DNA of 64,000 bases, taken from the NCBI RefSeq assembly GCF_024397855.1, contig NZ_CP073343.1, forward strand, positions 3,906,001 through 3,970,000, written 5' to 3'. This DNA is from Marinomonas rhizomae (GTDB lineage: Bacteria > Pseudomonadota > Gammaproteobacteria > Pseudomonadales > Marinomonadaceae). Shown piece after piece: positions 38,815 through 47,634 of the stretch; position 1 is the first letter of the stretch, and the number at the start of each line of letters is the position of its first letter. The position numbers were made by a program, and so were the translations under genes. Below the pieces are notes generated by a model. It was not told the DNA's origin, searched no databases, and saw only the letters and a program-made list of their open reading frames with translations.

Positions 38815-39530
38815 TGATTGAGCAATTCCTGATCCAAACTCTGCTGAGTTTTATGCATTTGCTCTTCACAGGATTTTAATAAGTTCACCACATCGGTTTC
38901 ATGCATGCCGCTTGTATCAATTGGTGGCAGCATTTCAACGATCACCTTGCCATTATTCCAACGATTCAAACCAATTTGTCCATGCGTACTGCTGCACACA
39001 ACAGGAATAACGGGGACGCCCGCTTGAACCGCAGCGTGAAAAGCACCGCGTTTAAACGGCAACCAACCACGTCCGCGGCTGCGAGTGCCTTCTGGAAACA
39101 TCCAAATAGATAAGCCTGTCTTTTTCATGCTAGAGACGATCTGATCAATGGTAGCTATCGCCTGCTTACGATCCTCTCGGTTGATCAAAAAATTACCACT
39201 GGCCCAATACAAAGCACCAAAGAAAGGAATCCATCGCAAGCTAGTTTTGCCCACGGTAACCACCCCTTTGGGTACGACGACAGCTAAGGTAAACAAATCA
39301 AAATTATTCTGATGGTTTGCCACGTAAACAGCTTGGGGGATATTTTTTGCAGATTCAGCCACTCGACCTTCGACCGACAATCCAAACAAAGGGCCGACTT
39401 TTGCAAACACACGGCCCAAATAGTACACGCGATTTTTTGACCATAAGGTAAGCAGGCAAAACACAATCCCCAGAAGGGTTACGCCTACCACCAACAATAA
39501 TAGCAATGTCATCCGTATCAAAAGCAACAT
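38811..39530 (-). CDS. plsC: 1-Acylglycerol-3-phosphate acyltransferase
   Basis: A 239-residue membrane-anchored acyltransferase that makes phosphatidic acid from lysophosphatidic acid and acyl-ACP or acyl-CoA. An N-terminal transmembrane helix covers 4-28. The catalytic HX4D box is VANHQNNFDLF, and the substrate-binding motif is MFPEGTRSRGRGWLPFKRG. VPVIPVVCS is the third family block. The length is normal. It is a single gene with the next gene (EAL protein) 45 nt upstream on the same strand. Confidence 0.93.
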   Translation of the reverse strand: MLLLIRMTLLLLLVVGVTLLGIVFCLLTLWSKNRVYYLGRVFAKVGPLFGLSVEGRVAESAKNIPQAVYVANHQNNFDLFTLAVVVPKGVVTVGKTSLRWIPFFGALYWASGNFLINREDRKQAIATIDQIVSSMKKTGLSIWMFPEGTRSRGRGWLPFKRGAFHAAVQAGVPVIPVVCSSTHGQIGLNRWNNGKVIVEMLPPIDTSGMHETDVVNLLKSCEEQMHKTQQSLDQELLNH

Positions 39531-39575
39531 ATTGGAATAAACCTCACATTAACAGCGTGTAAGATTGGTTAGAGA

Positions 39576-41882
39576 TTAACGCGAATGAAATGTCTCACGC
39601 CATTTAAAAAACTCTTCTGCAACCAAAGGCTTAGAGAAAAAATAGCCTTGTATTTTATCACAATGATACTGCCTTAAAAGCGCCACGCCAGCGGCATTTT
39701 CTGCGCCTTCTGCAGTCACTTTAAAACCTAAACTCTGAGACAGTTCAATCGTCGCCTTAGTAATAAATTCATCCCCTTTATTCGTATCAATATATTGAAT
39801 AAAGGCTCGGTCTATTTTCACTTCATTAACTGGCAATTCGCGTAGGTAAGATAAAGATGATTGCCCAGTACCAAAGTCATCAATAGCAAGATGAATGCCC
39901 ATTTTTTGAAATGCTTTCAAGACATTAATAACTTTCGCTCGGTCTTTCATCACCGCACTTTCTGTCACTTCTAATGCCAGTGCACGAGTCGGTAAACGAT
40001 TCGCCTGCAAGGCTTCAGAGACAATAAATGGCAACTGATCATCTAACAAGTCATGGGCTGATAAGTTCACGGCAACACGTATTTCATGCCCTTGTGTCCA
40101 CCACTTGCTTAGTTGAGACAAAACCGTATTAAGCACCCACTTAGTTAACTGCTGGATGCTACCGGCGTGTTCTAACAAAGAAATAAACTCATCGGGAGGA
40201 AGGAAACCAAGCTCTGGATGAATCCAACGAATTAGCGCTTCGGCTTCGTGGCAATCATCACCTGCTAAACCAACCTTGGGCTGATAAACAACAAACAATT
40301 GACCGCCTTCTAGCGCAGCCGGTAGATCTCGAATAATTGTCAGCTGACGGCGATGGTTTTCATCCTGACCCACTTCATAAAAAACACATAAATCACTTGA
40401 TTCACGCGCTTCATCGGCAACGATGTCTAAACGTCGCATGGCACTATTTACCGTTGTCGTAGCGTGCTCAAAAGGAAGCACGGCTATGCTGATATCTAAG
40501 CGAATACCCGAACCTTTTTCGACCTCAAATTCGTTATTAAAAAAGCCTTTTAAATCACTACAATCTTGCTGAGTAATGGAGCGATCAAAAATCAGCAAAA
40601 ACTTATCTGCATTCAATCTTGCTAGCTTCTTGGCATCATGTCCCCACGCTTGAAGACGCTCCGCCACTTTTGATAACAACAAGTTGCCGACATCAAAACC
40701 CAGCATATTATTGATATCTTTAAAGTGACGAATGTTAACCAGCACTAAACCTCCCTGTTCTTTGGGTAAGGTGTCGCTTAAATACTGCTCTACCGCACTC
40801 TGATTGAATAACCCTGTCAGCTGATCATGGGAGGCCCGATAGTTGAGTTCTTCTTCCCTACTGATGATAGAGTCCTGCATCGTTTTCATGGTATGAGACA
40901 AAACACCAAACTCGCCACCGACATCCGGCGCACTCACTTTATCTTTCGTTCCACCCAAGCCAATTTGTTGGGCGTAATCTACCAAACGACCGATCGGCTT
41001 CGTCATATTTCGGGCCAACGCGATACCAAAAAACAAGGCCAAAGCTAAGGCACCAGTAAAAATCAATATCAGTTGATTACGTGTGTCGCGATAACTTTCT
41101 AACCAAGGGCCATAAGGCAAATGGATAATGCCCCATTGATTTGGCATACCAAGATCCACACCAAGAGATAAATACTTTTCATCACTAGAAAAGACGGGGG
41201 ATTTGAGAATACTTTCAACGTTTCCAATATCCTTCAGTAACCGTTCTTTTTCGTCTAATGGAAGGGTCGATCCACCAGCAAGAGTGTGTTCATCATCCAC
41301 TTCATAGACAAAGCTGATATCTAATCCCGTTACATTTTTAATCTGCTCAGCCAAGGCTTGGTCCAGCAAAAAAGCCATACCAACCCATGCCACCACGTTG
41401 GGAGCTTTAATCGGCACTAAAACCAACTGATAAGCACGATTATCAAAGGCAATCATGGTACTGATGGATGAACCACCAGAACGGCGAGCAGCAAAGACAA
41501 GTTCCGCAATGGCATTACTAATACTCAGTTCTTGGGTAGCAGTAATGAGTTCACCTTGCGGGGAAACAAGAAGAGAGATATCCGCATTGATACGGCCACC
41601 ATGGTTTTGCAGCACCGAACGAATCGTACCCGTTTCTCTGGTTGCGACTGCTTGTTTAAAACCAAAGTCAGAAGTCAAAATCTCAACGCCCTTGGTTAAC
41701 TGTTCGGCACGAGCTTCTAAAAACAAATCAAAGACGTTGCGTGATACATCAATAGAATGAACACCCTGTTTATAGTTATCTTCTTTTAACGACGATAAAA
41801 CAGCTAACGCTGTTCCTAGCTGGACCAATGCAAGCAACACTAAGACAAACATAATGAGTCGTGCTTGAAAGCTTTTTAACAC
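39576..41882 (-). CDS. c-di-GMP phosphodiesterase: sensor-HAMP-degenerate GGDEF-EAL
   Basis: A 768-residue membrane protein. TM1 is about 9-30, an extracytoplasmic double-CACHE-like sensor spans about 35-270, TM2 is about 271-292, and HAMP about 293-350. A GGDEF domain (350-505) has LNADKF in place of GGDEF, so it should not make c-di-GMP. The EAL domain (515-765) keeps EALIRW, the Asp-Asp pair in DDFGTGQSSLSYL, the KIDRAF lysine and TAEGAE, and should hydrolyse c-di-GMP. It probably links an external ligand to motility or adhesion. Confidence 0.9.
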   Translation of the reverse strand: MLKSFQARLIMFVLVLLALVQLGTALAVLSSLKEDNYKQGVHSIDVSRNVFDLFLEARAEQLTKGVEILTSDFGFKQAVATRETGTIRSVLQNHGGRINADISLLVSPQGELITATQELSISNAIAELVFAARRSGGSSISTMIAFDNRAYQLVLVPIKAPNVVAWVGMAFLLDQALAEQIKNVTGLDISFVYEVDDEHTLAGGSTLPLDEKERLLKDIGNVESILKSPVFSSDEKYLSLGVDLGMPNQWGIIHLPYGPWLESYRDTRNQLILIFTGALALALFFGIALARNMTKPIGRLVDYAQQIGLGGTKDKVSAPDVGGEFGVLSHTMKTMQDSIISREEELNYRASHDQLTGLFNQSAVEQYLSDTLPKEQGGLVLVNIRHFKDINNMLGFDVGNLLLSKVAERLQAWGHDAKKLARLNADKFLLIFDRSITQQDCSDLKGFFNNEFEVEKGSGIRLDISIAVLPFEHATTTVNSAMRRLDIVADEARESSDLCVFYEVGQDENHRRQLTIIRDLPAALEGGQLFVVYQPKVGLAGDDCHEAEALIRWIHPELGFLPPDEFISLLEHAGSIQQLTKWVLNTVLSQLSKWWTQGHEIRVAVNLSAHDLLDDQLPFIVSEALQANRLPTRALALEVTESAVMKDRAKVINVLKAFQKMGIHLAIDDFGTGQSSLSYLRELPVNEVKIDRAFIQYIDTNKGDEFITKATIELSQSLGFKVTAEGAENAAGVALLRQYHCDKIQGYFFSKPLVAEEFFKWRETFHSR

Positions 41883-42014
41883 TATAAAACCTCTTTAATA
41901 CTGCCCTTAAGTGGCCAGCTGACGAGACAAAAACTCAATAAGGTGGCAATCAATAATAGGGGTTATAACATTTTTTTACCATATCAGCCCAAAGCTCTTG
42001 TATATTTATTCATC

Positions 42015-42028
42015 ATAACATATGTTAT
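42015..42028. promoter_or_regulatory. Candidate operator before psuK
   Basis: ATAACATATGTTAT is a perfect 14-bp palindrome, 26 nt before the psuK ATG. Related GTTATAAC sequences occur at about 41961 and 42043. The psuK product carries an N-terminal HTH and could bind here. Confidence 0.45.
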
Positions 42029-42054
42029 TTATTTAAACTTCTGTTATAAGCCTT

Positions 42055-43131
42055 ATGAAAGACCAAACTTATCGCGTATACGAAGCCATCAAGCTCGACC
42101 CTTTGGCATCGCAGCAAGCTCTTGCAGATCGACTCAATATGAGTAGAGAATCCGTTGCTGGCCACATCATGCAACTCACTCGACAAGGGTATATTCTAGG
42201 AAAAGGCTACCTACTCGCCGAACAAAACACATACGTTGTTATAGGTGGTGCCAATGTCGACATCCATGGTCGCAGCAGTACTGACTTAACTCCCTATGAT
42301 TCGAACCCAGGAACCATCAACCAAAGCCCTGGAGGCGTCGGCCGTAATATCGCTGAGAACTTGGCTCGGCTCGGAGAAAATGTACATCTGGTTGCCCCTA
42401 TTGGATTAGATCAGCGCGGTGACTGGCTCATTGAGCAAACCCGCTTAAGCGGTGTCGACACGCATCACGTACTGCGCCTTGATACCTTACCTACAGGCAC
42501 ATATTTAGCCATCAATAATGACAATGGTGAACTGCAAGCGGCCATTGCCGATATGCGTATCATTGACACATTAGACCAGCAAAAACTAAGCAGTAAGCAG
42601 TCTTTATTACAGAGCGCTTATCGCATTATCGTCGATGCTAATTTATCTGCCGAAGTGATCTCTTGGTTAGCACAGCAAACACTAACAACTCGCTTCATTG
42701 CCGATGCGGTATCCACAGCAAAAGCACCTCGCTTACGCTCTATTTTACCGCAACTAGCACTATTAAAAGTCAATCAAGACGAAGCCAGAGCCATTCTAGA
42801 TTGCGACGAAACAGACCCAGAAAAACTTGCAAAAGCCATACTTGATACTGGCGTAGAAGAAGTATTACTCAGTTTAGGCAGTGAAGGCGTTTTATTTTTC
42901 AGCGCAACCGAGTGCCAACGTAAAGCTTGTTACCCGAGCTGCCCTGTCAGCGACAGTGGCGCAGGTGATGCATTATTGGCCGGCTATTTAAGCGCTCGTC
43001 AGCAAAATAAAAATCTCGACCAGTCTTTGTCTTTTGCATTAGCTTGTGCCGCTATGACACTAGAAAGCCCTTACGCCAATCACCCAGAACTTACCATTCA
43101 ACATGTCACCCAATGGATAGAAAAACTATGA
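42055..43131 (+). CDS. psuK: Pseudouridine kinase with N-terminal HTH
   Basis: A 358-residue fusion. Residues 1-55 form a winged HTH (LASQQALADRLNMSRESVAGHIMQL). Residues 60-355 are a PfkB/ribokinase-family kinase (VIGGANVDIHGRS, SPGGVGRNIAENLARLG, and the anion-hole motif SDSGAGDALLAGYL). PsuK phosphorylates pseudouridine to its 5'-monophosphate. It overlaps psuG by 4 nt (ATGA), which fixes the function. The HTH suggests that it also regulates its own operon. The start has a weak ribosome-binding site but the HTH begins immediately, supporting it. Confidence 0.9.
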   Translation: MKDQTYRVYEAIKLDPLASQQALADRLNMSRESVAGHIMQLTRQGYILGKGYLLAEQNTYVVIGGANVDIHGRSSTDLTPYDSNPGTINQSPGGVGRNIAENLARLGENVHLVAPIGLDQRGDWLIEQTRLSGVDTHHVLRLDTLPTGTYLAINNDNGELQAAIADMRIIDTLDQQKLSSKQSLLQSAYRIIVDANLSAEVISWLAQQTLTTRFIADAVSTAKAPRLRSILPQLALLKVNQDEARAILDCDETDPEKLAKAILDTGVEEVLLSLGSEGVLFFSATECQRKACYPSCPVSDSGAGDALLAGYLSARQQNKNLDQSLSFALACAAMTLESPYANHPELTIQHVTQWIEKL

Positions 43132-44033
43132 ACCAATACCTAGATATCAACCCAGATGTAGCCGCCGCCATTGCAGCAGGAAAACCTGTTGTCGCCTTAG
43201 AAAGCACCATTATTTCTCATGGTATGCCGTGGCCACAAAATGCCGAAACGGCCAAGAAAGTAGAGCAAATCATCCGTGATAATGGCGCCGTTCCTGCGAC
43301 TATCGCGATCATTGATGGTCGCCTGAAAGCGGGACTAAGCAATGACGAAATTGACACCTTAGCGAAAGCTGGCTTGTCTGTGACCAAATGCTCACGCCGT
43401 GATTTACCCCTTGTTGTCGCACAAAAACAACACGGTGCAACGACGGTTGCAGCGACAATGATTATTGCGGCAATGGCGGGTATTAAAGTGTTTGCTACGG
43501 GTGGCATTGGTGGTGTGCACCGTGGCGCGCAACAAACATTTGATATTTCAGCGGATTTACAAGAGCTAGCAAAAACCGATGTGGCGGTTGTTTGTGCTGG
43601 GGCGAAATCGATTCTGGACCTTGCGCTTACACGCGAATATTTGGAAACGCAAGGCGTGCCAGTATTGGGCTATAAAACAGATGTACTGCCTGCTTTTTAT
43701 ACTCGTGAAAGTGATCAGACGGTGGATTATAATATGCAATCTGCTGGCGATATTGCAGATTTCATCAAGGCAAAATGGGAAATGCAGCTGCACGGTGGGG
43801 CGATTATCGCCAACCCGATTCCTGAAGAATTTGCGATGGATAAAGCCGCTATAGATGCAGCCATTAATCAAGCATTAGCGGAAATGGAAGAACAAGGTGT
43901 GGCCGGTAAAGAGTCCACACCATTCTTGCTGGCACGGGTAGCGGAACTAACAGGTGGAGACAGCTTAGCAAGTAATATCCAGCTGGTGTTTAACAACGCT
44001 CGCCTTGCTGCCGAGATTGCAGCGGCGCTATAA
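43128..44033 (+). CDS. psuG: Pseudouridine-5'-phosphate glycosidase
   Basis: A 301-residue PsuG-family enzyme that splits pseudouridine 5'-phosphate into uracil and ribose 5-phosphate. Signature blocks: KPVVALESTIISHGMPWPQN, RRDLPLVVAQKQHGATTVAATM, FATGGIGGVHRGAQQTFDISADL and VAVVCAGAKSILDLALTREYLETQGVPVLGY. The start ATG overlaps the psuK stop; the frame is open further upstream inside psuK. The uracil released could enter the pyrimidine-catabolic operon at 15-19 kb (inference). Confidence 0.96.
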   Translation: MNQYLDINPDVAAAIAAGKPVVALESTIISHGMPWPQNAETAKKVEQIIRDNGAVPATIAIIDGRLKAGLSNDEIDTLAKAGLSVTKCSRRDLPLVVAQKQHGATTVAATMIIAAMAGIKVFATGGIGGVHRGAQQTFDISADLQELAKTDVAVVCAGAKSILDLALTREYLETQGVPVLGYKTDVLPAFYTRESDQTVDYNMQSAGDIADFIKAKWEMQLHGGAIIANPIPEEFAMDKAAIDAAINQALAEMEEQGVAGKESTPFLLARVAELTGGDSLASNIQLVFNNARLAAEIAAAL

Positions 44034-44042
44034 ATTCTGCGA

Positions 44043-44082
44043 GACAACTATTGGCATGCGTTTAATTTTGCCAGTAGTTGTC
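44043..44082 (+). terminator. Terminator hairpin after psuG
   Basis: GACAACTATTGGC (44043-44055) pairs with 44070-44082 at 12 of 13 positions, followed by a short TTT. It overlaps the 3' end of the convergent rlmF gene. Confidence 0.6.
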
Positions 44083-45045
44083 TTTCCAGTAGTCAATTTG
44101 GTCATCAGCAAGGAAACTCCACGCGACAAATCGACTGATTTTCTGACCTTGCGCCATTTCAATGGTTTTCACTTGGCGAGCGCCAACTTCTTTTAACATC
44201 CGATAAATCGCATCTAAATTTCCCTGACGCGCCACCAAAGAAGTGAACCAAAAGCAACGATCAGCGTATTGCACACTTTCTTTTACCATGCGCGAGACGA
44301 AACCCGCTTCACCACCATCACACCATAACTCGGCCGCCGTTCCACCAAAGTTCAGTACCGGTTTTTCGGTTGTCAGTTTTTTGCCTTTAACGCCGCGCCA
44401 TTTGCGCTGGGACTCGTCGATCATCGCTGACTCACTGGTATGAAAAGGCGGATTGCATAAGGTCAAATCAAAGCGATCTTTTTCCTTCCACACACCATCA
44501 AACAGCTTAGCCGGCTGAGTTTGTAGTCGCGTACTAATCGCGCCCTTCAAGCAAGGATTAGATTTCACTATGGTGTCACAGGTCGCCACGGCTACAGGAT
44601 TCACATCGGAACCGATAAACTGCCAGCCATATTCTTGATGACCAATAATCGGATACACACAGTTCGCCCCGACGCCCACATCTAAGACTTTTATGCCTTT
44701 TCCACGGGGAATAACGCCCTGATTACTGGTCGCTAGCAAGTCAGCTAAATAATGAATGTAATCCGCTCGACCAGGAATGGGTGGGCAAAGATAGCCTGGT
44801 GGAATATCCCAAAAAGCGACACCATAAAAATGACTTAATAAAGCACGGTTTAAAGTTTTCACCGCAGCAGGGTTGGCAAAATCAACGGATTCATTGCCAT
44901 ATTGATTGAGTTGAATAAAACCAGAAAGTTCAGGGCAAGAATCCGCCAACAGAGCAAAATCATAACGCGCACGATGCGGGTTACGAGGATGAAGCTCTAA
45001 TTTATTGTTGCGTTTGCTTTTCGTATTCTTGCTTTTTAAGACCAC
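44062..45045 (-). CDS. rlmF: 23S rRNA (adenine-1618 N6)-methyltransferase
   Basis: A 327-residue SAM-dependent methyltransferase. The start NKLELHPRNPHRARYDFALL, the SAM-binding loop VLDVGVGANCVYPIIG and the N6-adenine active-site motif LCNPPFHTS are typical of RlmF, which methylates A1618 of 23S rRNA. Length is slightly above E. coli RlmF (308) because of a basic N-terminal extension rich in Lys and Asn. It is monocistronic. Confidence 0.94.
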   Translation of the reverse strand: MVLKSKNTKSKRNNKLELHPRNPHRARYDFALLADSCPELSGFIQLNQYGNESVDFANPAAVKTLNRALLSHFYGVAFWDIPPGYLCPPIPGRADYIHYLADLLATSNQGVIPRGKGIKVLDVGVGANCVYPIIGHQEYGWQFIGSDVNPVAVATCDTIVKSNPCLKGAISTRLQTQPAKLFDGVWKEKDRFDLTLCNPPFHTSESAMIDESQRKWRGVKGKKLTTEKPVLNFGGTAAELWCDGGEAGFVSRMVKESVQYADRCFWFTSLVARQGNLDAIYRMLKEVGARQVKTIEMAQGQKISRFVAWSFLADDQIDYWKDNYWQN

Positions 45046-45149
45046 TGTAATGCCATTGTTTTAAACCAAAATGCGAGTATAACCGAATTCCTCGGCTTGG
45101 ACTAAATGTGCTGAGATGTCACAGGGCTAACTCGTAATAACTCTAAAAG

Positions 45150-46082
45150 TTACGACTCAGGATAAGGAATCAAGCCTTTTACCACTTCTTCGGTTAATCG
45201 TCTAAACCATTCAACGGCTGGGTCACGTTCGATACTTTTTGGCCAGCTTAAAAAATACTTAGAATCAGGAAACTCAATAGGCAGCGGCTTCATAGTGAGA
45301 TTAAACTGTTCACAGAAACGCTCAGCAAGTAAACCACTGGTACTAATCAGCAACGAGGTGCGACCTACTGTTTCTAGTGCCGACAAAAAATACGGTGTGC
45401 GAAAAGCAAAACGCCGCTCATGTGCCCTATCCGCCAAGACCAAATCACTCACTACGCGCCGATTTCCACCCATACTCACCAAGACATGAGAAAAGCTTAA
45501 ATACTCATCAAGGCTGATCTTATCTTGTTTGGCCAGCGGGTGGTTATTCGACATGATGCAGCGAAATTTTTCGCGTCCCAATAATACTTTGCGATAGGTA
45601 TTGGGGATTTCAATGTATTCGCTACACAATACGACATCGGCAGAATGCTCAGTTTGACTGACCAAGCTGGTCTCTGTGATCGTCGTCGTTTCCAACGAGG
45701 CTAATGGCGCTTCTTGGTAAAAGCGTTCAGCGATTGCTGGCACGTAAGCTTGGGCCTGATAGTGCGTTGTTTGTAAACGAAATACACGATTACTACTTTG
45801 CGGCTGAAAGTCTGGCGGGGATTCCAGCCCTGAAATCTGTTCTAGCATTAACTTTAATGGTGCTTCTAACATTAAGGCTTTTGACGTGGGCACCATGCCT
45901 TTTGAGGTACGAATAAACAAAGGATCGTCAAAAGCATCACGCAGTCGATTTAGCAACCGACTCATAGCAGATTGGCTTAAATACAATCGATCTGCCGCCC
46001 GTCCAACATTACGCTCTTCCAATAAGTACAAAAGCCCAGTTAAAGACTTAAGATCCAAGTGTTGAAGTGAGTTGGGGATCAT
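45150..46082 (-). CDS. LysR-family transcriptional regulator
   Basis: A 310-residue LysR regulator. The N-terminal HTH is NVGRAADRLYLSQSAMSRLLNRLRDAFDDPLFIR (about 24-57). The rest is a periplasmic-binding-like effector domain, with YIEIPNTYRKVLLGREKFRCIMSNNHPLA. It is transcribed divergently from a DMT exporter across a 111-nt gap holding a strong inverted repeat (46099-46126), so it probably controls that exporter and itself. The inducer is unknown. Confidence 0.9.
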   Translation of the reverse strand: MIPNSLQHLDLKSLTGLLYLLEERNVGRAADRLYLSQSAMSRLLNRLRDAFDDPLFIRTSKGMVPTSKALMLEAPLKLMLEQISGLESPPDFQPQSSNRVFRLQTTHYQAQAYVPAIAERFYQEAPLASLETTTITETSLVSQTEHSADVVLCSEYIEIPNTYRKVLLGREKFRCIMSNNHPLAKQDKISLDEYLSFSHVLVSMGGNRRVVSDLVLADRAHERRFAFRTPYFLSALETVGRTSLLISTSGLLAERFCEQFNLTMKPLPIEFPDSKYFLSWPKSIERDPAVEWFRRLTEEVVKGLIPYPES

Positions 46083-46098
46083 GACTAAATCTCGATTT

Positions 46099-46126
46099 AT
46101 GCATAATGATTAGAACTATTATGCAT
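46099..46126. promoter_or_regulatory. Candidate LysR operator in a divergent promoter region
   Basis: ATGCATAAT (46099-46107) and ATTATGCAT (46118-46126) form a perfect 9-bp inverted repeat with 10 bp between arms. It starts 17 nt from the LysR ATG, in the gap shared with the exporter gene. Placement and symmetry fit a LysR-type binding site. Confidence 0.55.
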
Positions 46127-46193
46127 TGGATTTAATAAAGAGGAAAAGCCATTATGAACTCTCCGTCTCTTTTCATATTAAAAGGTCATAGCC

Positions 46194-47159
46194 ATGCCAA
46201 CTGCCAAACAGACTTTCTTATACGGACTATTATTTAGCTCCGTCACAGTGCTGTTTTGGGGAATGCTGCCCATCGCTCTCAAGCTGTCTGGTGGTTTTTC
46301 CGATCCTATCACGCTGACTTGGTTACGCTTTTCAGTTGCGGGGATCATTTTGGGGTTATGGCAATGGCAGCGTGGAAAATTAGGCGAATTTAAGTCCCTG
46401 TCTAAAAATGACTGGCTGCGCCTTGTTGCTGCTGGCACGTTTTTGATTGTGAACTACACCAGCTTTGCGTGGAGCTTAAATTTTTTGTTACCCGGCTCGG
46501 CACAACTGAGTTTTCAAATTGCACCGCTATTTCTCGCCTTGGGCGGTTTATTCTTTTTAAAAGAAAGCATTAACTGGCAGCAATGGCTATGTTTTGTGGG
46601 AATAGGTTTGGGCATGCTAGTTTTCTTCCACCCTATTTTTGGGCAAGGTGGTCAAGGCTCTATCTGGGTAGGCTTCGCTATTGTGCAAATGTCTGCCGCG
46701 GCTTGGTCAATGTACGCGTTACTGCAAAAGTCCTTGTTCAAACGTTTAGCGCCTTCCAATATTTTACTGGCGATTTATGCCTACGCTTTGGTCGTTATGC
46801 TGCCGTTTTCGTCACCAAGTGAACTACTGAAAATGTCTTCTGATGAGGTTTGGATTGCGGCATTCTGCTGCCTTAATACACTCATCGCTTATGGTGCATT
46901 TGCGCAAGCCATGCGCTATTGGCAAACCGTCCAAGTAAGCGCTTCCGTAGCATTAACACCTGTAATGGCGTTCATTCTAACGGAATCCTGTGTCGCCCTT
47001 GGTTGGTGGAAAAACAGTATTAGCTCATCTCATGCTGATTGGCTAAGCTTATTTGGCATGTTGATTGTTATCGTCAGCGCGATTAACGTTCAATTGATTA
47101 GTGCTAGAGCTCAGCGTAAAGCCGCAGTAATAACATTGTCATTAAATGAAGCAACTTAG
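46194..47159 (+). CDS. DMT-superfamily (EamA) transporter
   Basis: A 321-residue inner-membrane protein with about ten hydrophobic segments and two EamA repeats (FLIVNYTSFAWSLNFLLPGSAQLSFQIAPLFLALGGLFFLKESI in the first half). It likely exports a metabolite; the substrate is unknown. AAAAGGTCATAGCC precedes ATG 46194. A short overlapping frame in another phase begins at 46154 with a good ribosome-binding site. It is divergent from the LysR gene that probably regulates it. Confidence 0.87.
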   Translation: MPTAKQTFLYGLLFSSVTVLFWGMLPIALKLSGGFSDPITLTWLRFSVAGIILGLWQWQRGKLGEFKSLSKNDWLRLVAAGTFLIVNYTSFAWSLNFLLPGSAQLSFQIAPLFLALGGLFFLKESINWQQWLCFVGIGLGMLVFFHPIFGQGGQGSIWVGFAIVQMSAAAWSMYALLQKSLFKRLAPSNILLAIYAYALVVMLPFSSPSELLKMSSDEVWIAAFCCLNTLIAYGAFAQAMRYWQTVQVSASVALTPVMAFILTESCVALGWWKNSISSSHADWLSLFGMLIVIVSAINVQLISARAQRKAAVITLSLNEAT

Positions 47160-47198
47160 CTTTTCATTGATGGTGCTTTCTATCACAACACTTAGCGA

Positions 47199-47549
47199 TT
47201 AAAGCCATAACGTAAATGGAATGATGGAAATACCTAAAATAATCAACACAGCAATCAGAGTAAAAAACGCTTCTGCTGGATTTTGACGAGCGTGTTGTAA
47301 ATATCCCAATATCCATTGCCCAAAAGTGATGGGGCGCATGGTTTGAGCACGAGCCATTTGGTCTTGATGAATCAACTCCCGCGCTTTAATGGCTTGTTCT
47401 TTGTCTTTTACCCACAACCCAGCCATGGAAATTTGCCAGCGTCCTGCGGTAGTTTCATAGAAGGCAATATCATGATCAGCTAATAATTGACGAATATCGT
47501 CCGCTTCTTCATCCGGGACATATTTCAGCCGAAAAACCAGAGTTGCCAT
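47199..47549 (-). CDS. Small membrane protein, DUF6164-like
   Basis: A 116-residue protein. Residues 1-75 are soluble (MATLVFRLKYVPDEEADDIRQLL, then FYETTAGRWQISMAGLWV), which is the pattern I associate with DUF6164. A C-terminal transmembrane helix lies at about 94-115. Function unknown. It is a single gene, convergent with the DMT transporter gene. Confidence 0.75.
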   Translation of the reverse strand: MATLVFRLKYVPDEEADDIRQLLADHDIAFYETTAGRWQISMAGLWVKDKEQAIKARELIHQDQMARAQTMRPITFGQWILGYLQHARQNPAEAFFTLIAVLIILGISIIPFTLWL

Positions 47550-47634
47550 ATGATAAGACCTTGAGCATAGAAATTGAGCGGTAGAGGGTAAGAGAAGCCG
47601 ACTCAGAATACAATCTAGTATTATGGCAGTGCGT

